From Aselliscus stoliczkanus (Eukaryota; Chordata; Mammalia; Chiroptera; Hipposideridae): a DNA stretch of 64,000 nt. Of this stretch, positions 60,266 to 64,000 are shown in pieces. The stretch spans positions 71,905,478 to 71,969,477 of the forward strand of contig CM066738.1 of NCBI GenBank assembly GCA_033961575.1, written 5' to 3'. Under the pieces are notes generated by a model that was given only the letters and a program-made list of their open reading frames with translations, did not search any database and had not been told where the DNA came from. A program made the translations under genes and the position numbers. The stretch's first letter is position 1. The number at the start of each line of letters is the position of its first letter.

Positions 60266-61331
60266 TTTATAGTTTTCTCTTAGATAACGGTTGATGGAGA
60301 CAAGGGGCAACCTGGAAAACCATCCATGATTTCTTGGACTTTGATAGTCAATTGTATTGCTTATTTTGGGCCTGATTTCTTCATCACTCTCTTAATCATT
60401 AGGGTTGACACTTTAGTCTGTCATTCAGCAGGCTCAGAGTTGGCTGTGCACTATGAGAAGCTGCTTTAAAATTGGAAATTTATCAAGAAGAATTAGAAGA
60501 TCTGGGACAGTGGGTGCATGGACACAAGTACCTAGCTCTCACACCTGTGAGGAAGATGATACATCCACTGGGATTCCTATGAAAGTGATTTAACTTTCTA
60601 TTATAGAAGACCACAGATAACGAATTTTATATTACAATCTTATTTGTAACAAGCTTCAAAAAGAAACATTCTACTGATGCTCTCCAATCATGTATGAGAC
60701 CCTCAGGATGCTATATGTGATACATTAAAGAAGCATTTGTCGTACTTTTTCACTAGGATGCTTTCAGAATAGTAAGATTTTTCCTTTTGAAAACTATTCT
60801 TAACACCTATTATAAATCATGTCAAGAAAAACCTTGTAAATGAAACTTTTTATTTTCTGCAACCACCGAGGGATAGGGTACTTTTATTCCTAGATATGTG
60901 GTCTAGAGTTTTTCCTTCATCACTTCATAGGAATCTTTTCTGCATATGGCAGATGCTCTCTTTAAAAAAATGTTTGTTAAATGAATGCTGCAAGGACGGG
61001 ACGTGGTGCTGAAAATGTTGCTGTTTTTCCTTGCTTTCACAGTATGAATAAAAATAAATCTTTCAGCCTCTTTAGTCAGTGAGTGATAAAAGTTTATATG
61101 CTCTTTGGCACTGACAGGCCAAACATCCTTCCTATATTATAGCTGCAACATCTTCAAATTAAGGTGGAGGCTTCCAAATAGCTCATCATAATAGTTTCCC
61201 ATTTCTGAATGGTATTAAAAAGTAAGTTCAGTATATTTGGAAAACATAGTTTATTACAGAAGAATCAAATTAATCTTATCTGTTGACTGTGTAATGTACT
61301 TAAAGTTAGAGAACTTGAACTACAAGGCAGT
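60261..61331. other. Intron sequence, nothing recognised
   Basis: AT-rich, with no exon or repeat that I can support. Confidence 0.5.
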
Positions 61332-61497
61332 AAAAATTAAGCCAGGGCCGGCCGAGTGGCGCGGTGGTTGGGTGCTGGCTTGGGAGGCCAGCAGCCCCGG
61401 TTTGGGTCCTGCATGTGAGGGTCAATGACACTCCCCTAAAAAAAAAAAAAATACTCTATAAACTACATAACAACACTTTAAAAAAAAAATTAAGCCA
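61332..61497 (+). mobile_element. Bat-type SINE, short form, sense orientation, with 13-bp target duplication
   Basis: This is the only plus-oriented copy. Body 61345-61484 begins 'gggccggccgagtggcgcgg' (tRNA-like head), continues 'ttgggtgctggcttgggagg', 'ccccggtttgggtcctgcat', 'gtgagggtcaatgacac', and ends in A-rich tail blocks. Direct repeats 'aaaaattaagcca' lie at 61332-61344 and 61485-61497. Confidence 0.93.
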
Positions 61498-62529
61498 ATC
61501 ACCCAGGAAGCAAAAGTACAAATTAAGGGAGGTCTACATTCAGGTGGTCAGTGTCCTATGAAATTTAAACATTTCAAGGCTTCATCTACTTAGTACTGAC
61601 TTTGGCATGGTTTAGTTTTTAACTTAGCTTTCATTAAACTCCTTATTATAAAGCTTTTTATTTATCATTTTTCTTAGCAGCTTGGGGAGAAATCAGCTAG
61701 GTAGAGGGAAGATTGCACTATTAAAACTGAAAAAACTTTTTAAAAAATAATTAGTTCAAATAGCAAGACAATATGTGGTTATAGTTGATGTCCTACTACC
61801 TTTTTATTTTAATTTTGATGGAGATACATTAAAATCGTGTTTACACTACTTCTATAGATAATATAATGTAAAAAGTAATACCCAAATCATTTGCATTTGT
61901 TTCTGAAAAACAAAGATTGTTTGAGGGACCAGCCTAAAATAAGTGTCTCTCCCTTTACTCCTTGGGGCAGCTTCTTTCTTAGCCTTGTGTTGATGGTACC
62001 CTGGGCCACAGCTGGACCCAGGGTATCAAGACCTTAGCTTGTCACTAAGTGAATAACTCACTCCCACGTAGCAGGCTTTGGCTATTTTGCTATTGAATCG
62101 CCCCATTTTTCTGTTTGTTTGGCTGGATGATATATACTGTTGAGAAATTGTATCAAAGCAACAACTGAATCACAGGGAGTATTTAGAACAAATGAATTGA
62201 CTTAAATTGTATCGTTTTCTCTCTAAAAGGTGTCTAAAAGTAGGGAGAATGTCTATGGTGACATTATTGAAGCAGATGATGATTACTGCAGTTTTAGTCA
62301 TGACTATTTATCTCCCCACATACACACATTTATCACTGAAAAAAAAATACCTTTAATATTATTGCCCCTCACAGCAAATACTGTTTTTACTGTTCATTCA
62401 TATTGGAACAAAGTATACACAGAACTTTTGTTTTTACATTAAATTTGGTCAGGCATTTTTCTAGGTCATACTGTTCCATCTGAAGATTTTATGAGGCATT
62501 TATTTTATTGTAGACTTTTACATTTTCAA
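61498..62529. other. Intron sequence, nothing recognised
   Basis: AT-rich; the frame at 62230-62442 has no recognisable domain. Confidence 0.5.
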
Positions 62530-62571
62530 AAATTTTAAATTGTGGTAAAATATATATAAACATAAAGTTTA

Positions 62572-62740
62572 CCCTCTTAACTTATTTTTTTTCCAGCTGA
62601 GACATCCTGCCACCTATTGGCAGCTCAGCGGCTGCCCAGCTCGGGCTGGGAATCTAACCGGCAACCCTGTTGCTCAGAACTTGCACTCTTGAGTGAGCTC
62701 TTAACCAACTGAACCACTCGGCCAGCCCTCCCTCTTAACT
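62572..62740 (-). mobile_element. Bat-type SINE, medium form, inserted in L1, with 11-bp target duplication
   Basis: Body 62583-62729 ('agctgagacatcctgccacc' to 'ccactcggccagccc'). Direct repeat 'ccctcttaact' at 62572-62582 and 62730-62740. Confidence 0.9.
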
Positions 62741-63252
62741 ATTTTTAAAAGCACAGTTGAATAGTGTTAAGTACAATTCACATTGTTGGACATCCCATCT
62801 CCAGAACTTTTTAAATCTTGCAAAACTAGAACTATATCCATTATATAGGGATATAAGGAACTCCTCATTCCCTCCTCCCCCAAAGCCCTGGCAACCACTA
62901 TTCTGTTTCCTGTCTCTCTAAATTTAACTGCTCTAGGTACCTCATACAAGTGGAGTCATACATTATTTATCATTTTGTAACTGGATTATTTCACTTAGCA
63001 TAACGTCCTCAATGTTCATCTACATTGCAGCATGTGTCAGAATTTCCTTCCTTTTTAAGATTAAATAATATTCTATTCTATGGCTATACCACAATTTATC
63101 CATTAGCCCATCTGTGGACACTTGGGTTGCTTCCACCTTTTGGTAATTGTGCATAACGCAGCTAGAATATGGGTGTACAAATGTCTGTTTGAGTTCTTGA
63201 TTTCAGTTCTTTGGGGTATATACCCTAAAGTGAAATTGCTGGATCATAAGGT

Positions 63253-63652
63253 ACAGTCAGTCCTCCATACCTGTGGGTTCCACATCCATGGACTCAACCA
63301 ATGGTGGATCAAAAATATTTGGAAAAAAATGTTACATTGTTTCAGACATGTGCTGTGTAGTTAGGCCTATAATGGTTGCATCTGTACTGAACATTTAGAG
63401 ACTTTTTTTGGTCATTATATCCTGAATAATACAGTATAACAACTAGCTACACAACATTTACATTGTATTAGGTATTATAAGTAACCTAGAAATGATATAA
63501 AGTATATGGGAGGATGTGCATAGGTTATATGCAAATGCTGTTATTATATATAAAGGACTTGAGCATCCCTGGGTTTTGCTACTTGTGGGTGGGGGTCCTA
63601 GAACCAATCCCCTGCAGATACTAAGGTATCTTAGTATCTATAATGACACTAT
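63253..63652 (+). mobile_element. MER2-type Tigger MITE, inserted in L1
   Basis: Runs 'cagtcagtcctccatacctg', 'gggttccacatccatgg', 'acagtataacaactagctac', 'aacctagaaatgatataaag', 'ggaggatgtgcataggttat', 'ggacttgagcatccctggg', 'ggtcctagaaccaatcccc'. This is the order of the MER2 consensus, nearly full length. L1 sequence stops at 'ggatcataaggta' before it and resumes 'taatgctaagtttttgagg' after it, giving a TA target duplication as expected for Tigger/pogo. Confidence 0.88.
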
Positions 63653-64000
63653 AATGCTAAGTTTTTGAGGACCTGCCATACTATTTTCCATAGTGGCTGC
63701 ACCATTTTACATTCCCACCAACAAACAGTGTGCAAGGGTTCCCTTTTTTCCACATCCTCACCAACACTTGTTATTTTTTGTTATTTTGGTGTAGTAATCC
63801 TAATGGGAGTGAGGTGGTATCTCATTGCGATTTTTATTTGCATTTCCCTAATGATGAGTGATGTTGAGCATCTTTTAATGTGCTTATTGGCTGTTTGTGT
63901 TATCTTCTTAGGAGAAATGTCTGTTCATGTCCTTTTGCCTACTTTTCAATTGGGTTGTTTCTTTTTGTTGTTCTTGAGTTGTAGGAGGTTTTTACATAGT

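Larger units (their letters stand above)
62530..64000 (-). mobile_element. Antisense L1 LINE, 3' UTR and ORF2 C-terminal region, continuing beyond the window
   Basis: 'aattgtggtaaaatatat', 'aacataaagtttaccctc', 'cccatctccagaac', 'atttcacttagcataacg', 'ttgcttccaccttttgg', 'tggctgcaccattttacat', 'gatgagtgatgttgagcatc' follow the antisense L1 order also seen at 37385-38300. It is interrupted by a SINE (62583-62729) and a MER2-type element (63253-63652). The minus-strand frame at 62767-62949 is L1-derived. Confidence 0.85.

Noticed and set aside
61345..61430. Possible functional tRNA gene
   Set aside because: The sequence is the tRNA-derived head of a SINE with an A-tail and target duplication; no intact cloverleaf or terminator typical of a working tRNA gene was seen.

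Overview
This is a stretch of mammalian nuclear genome, most likely from a bat (Chiroptera, probably the Yinpterochiroptera side). Mammal: the only recognisable coding sequence is a vertebrate first exon under a GC-rich CpG island, and the rest is filled with L1, L2, MIR, MaLR-type LTRs and MER2/MER5/MER20-type DNA transposon fossils. Bat: there are about twelve copies of a tRNA-headed SINE ending in a 'gccggccc' motif, plus small mariner-like and piggyBac-like DNA transposons. No Alu, B1, ERE or carnivore SINE was noticed. The bat assignment rests on my memory of SINE families and is moderate, not certain.

Layout. Positions 1-20.2 kb are intergenic, with an L1 3' end, a MITE, SINEs, a MER5A-type element split by an L1, MIRs, an L2 and LTR fragments. 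Positions 20.28-21.62 kb are a CpG island holding the promoter and first coding exon of a gene recognised as TTC39C (53 codons, the last one split by the splice donor). Everything from 21.2 kb to the end is best read as intron 1 of that gene, because no further exon was recognised. The intron holds relatively repeat-poor stretches (24.3-26.3, 29.9-31.4 and 31.6-35.5 kb) and repeat-dense stretches (36-46 and 52-60 kb). The window ends inside an antisense L1 carrying a SINE and a MER2-type element.

There is no operon, CRISPR array, virus genome or multi-gene system. Apart from the 158 bp of TTC39C, none of the supplied short reading frames looks like a host gene: they are random frames, GC-island artefacts, microsatellite translations or decayed transposon proteins (L1 ORF1/ORF2, mariner, Tigger).

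The most interesting content is in the mobile elements. It includes two L1 copies that keep the 5' UTR, ORF1 and 3' UTR but have lost nearly all of ORF2 (HAL1-like architecture); a 531-bp mariner remnant rebuilt as a foldback with arms of about 155 bp; a 61-bp TTAA-flanked piggyBac-like MITE; two copies of a TA-flanked MITE of about 240 bp that carries a fossil transposase tail; an 80-bp hairpin MITE; and two SINEs inserted at the same target site. Many SINE boundaries are fixed by target-site duplications that can be read directly.
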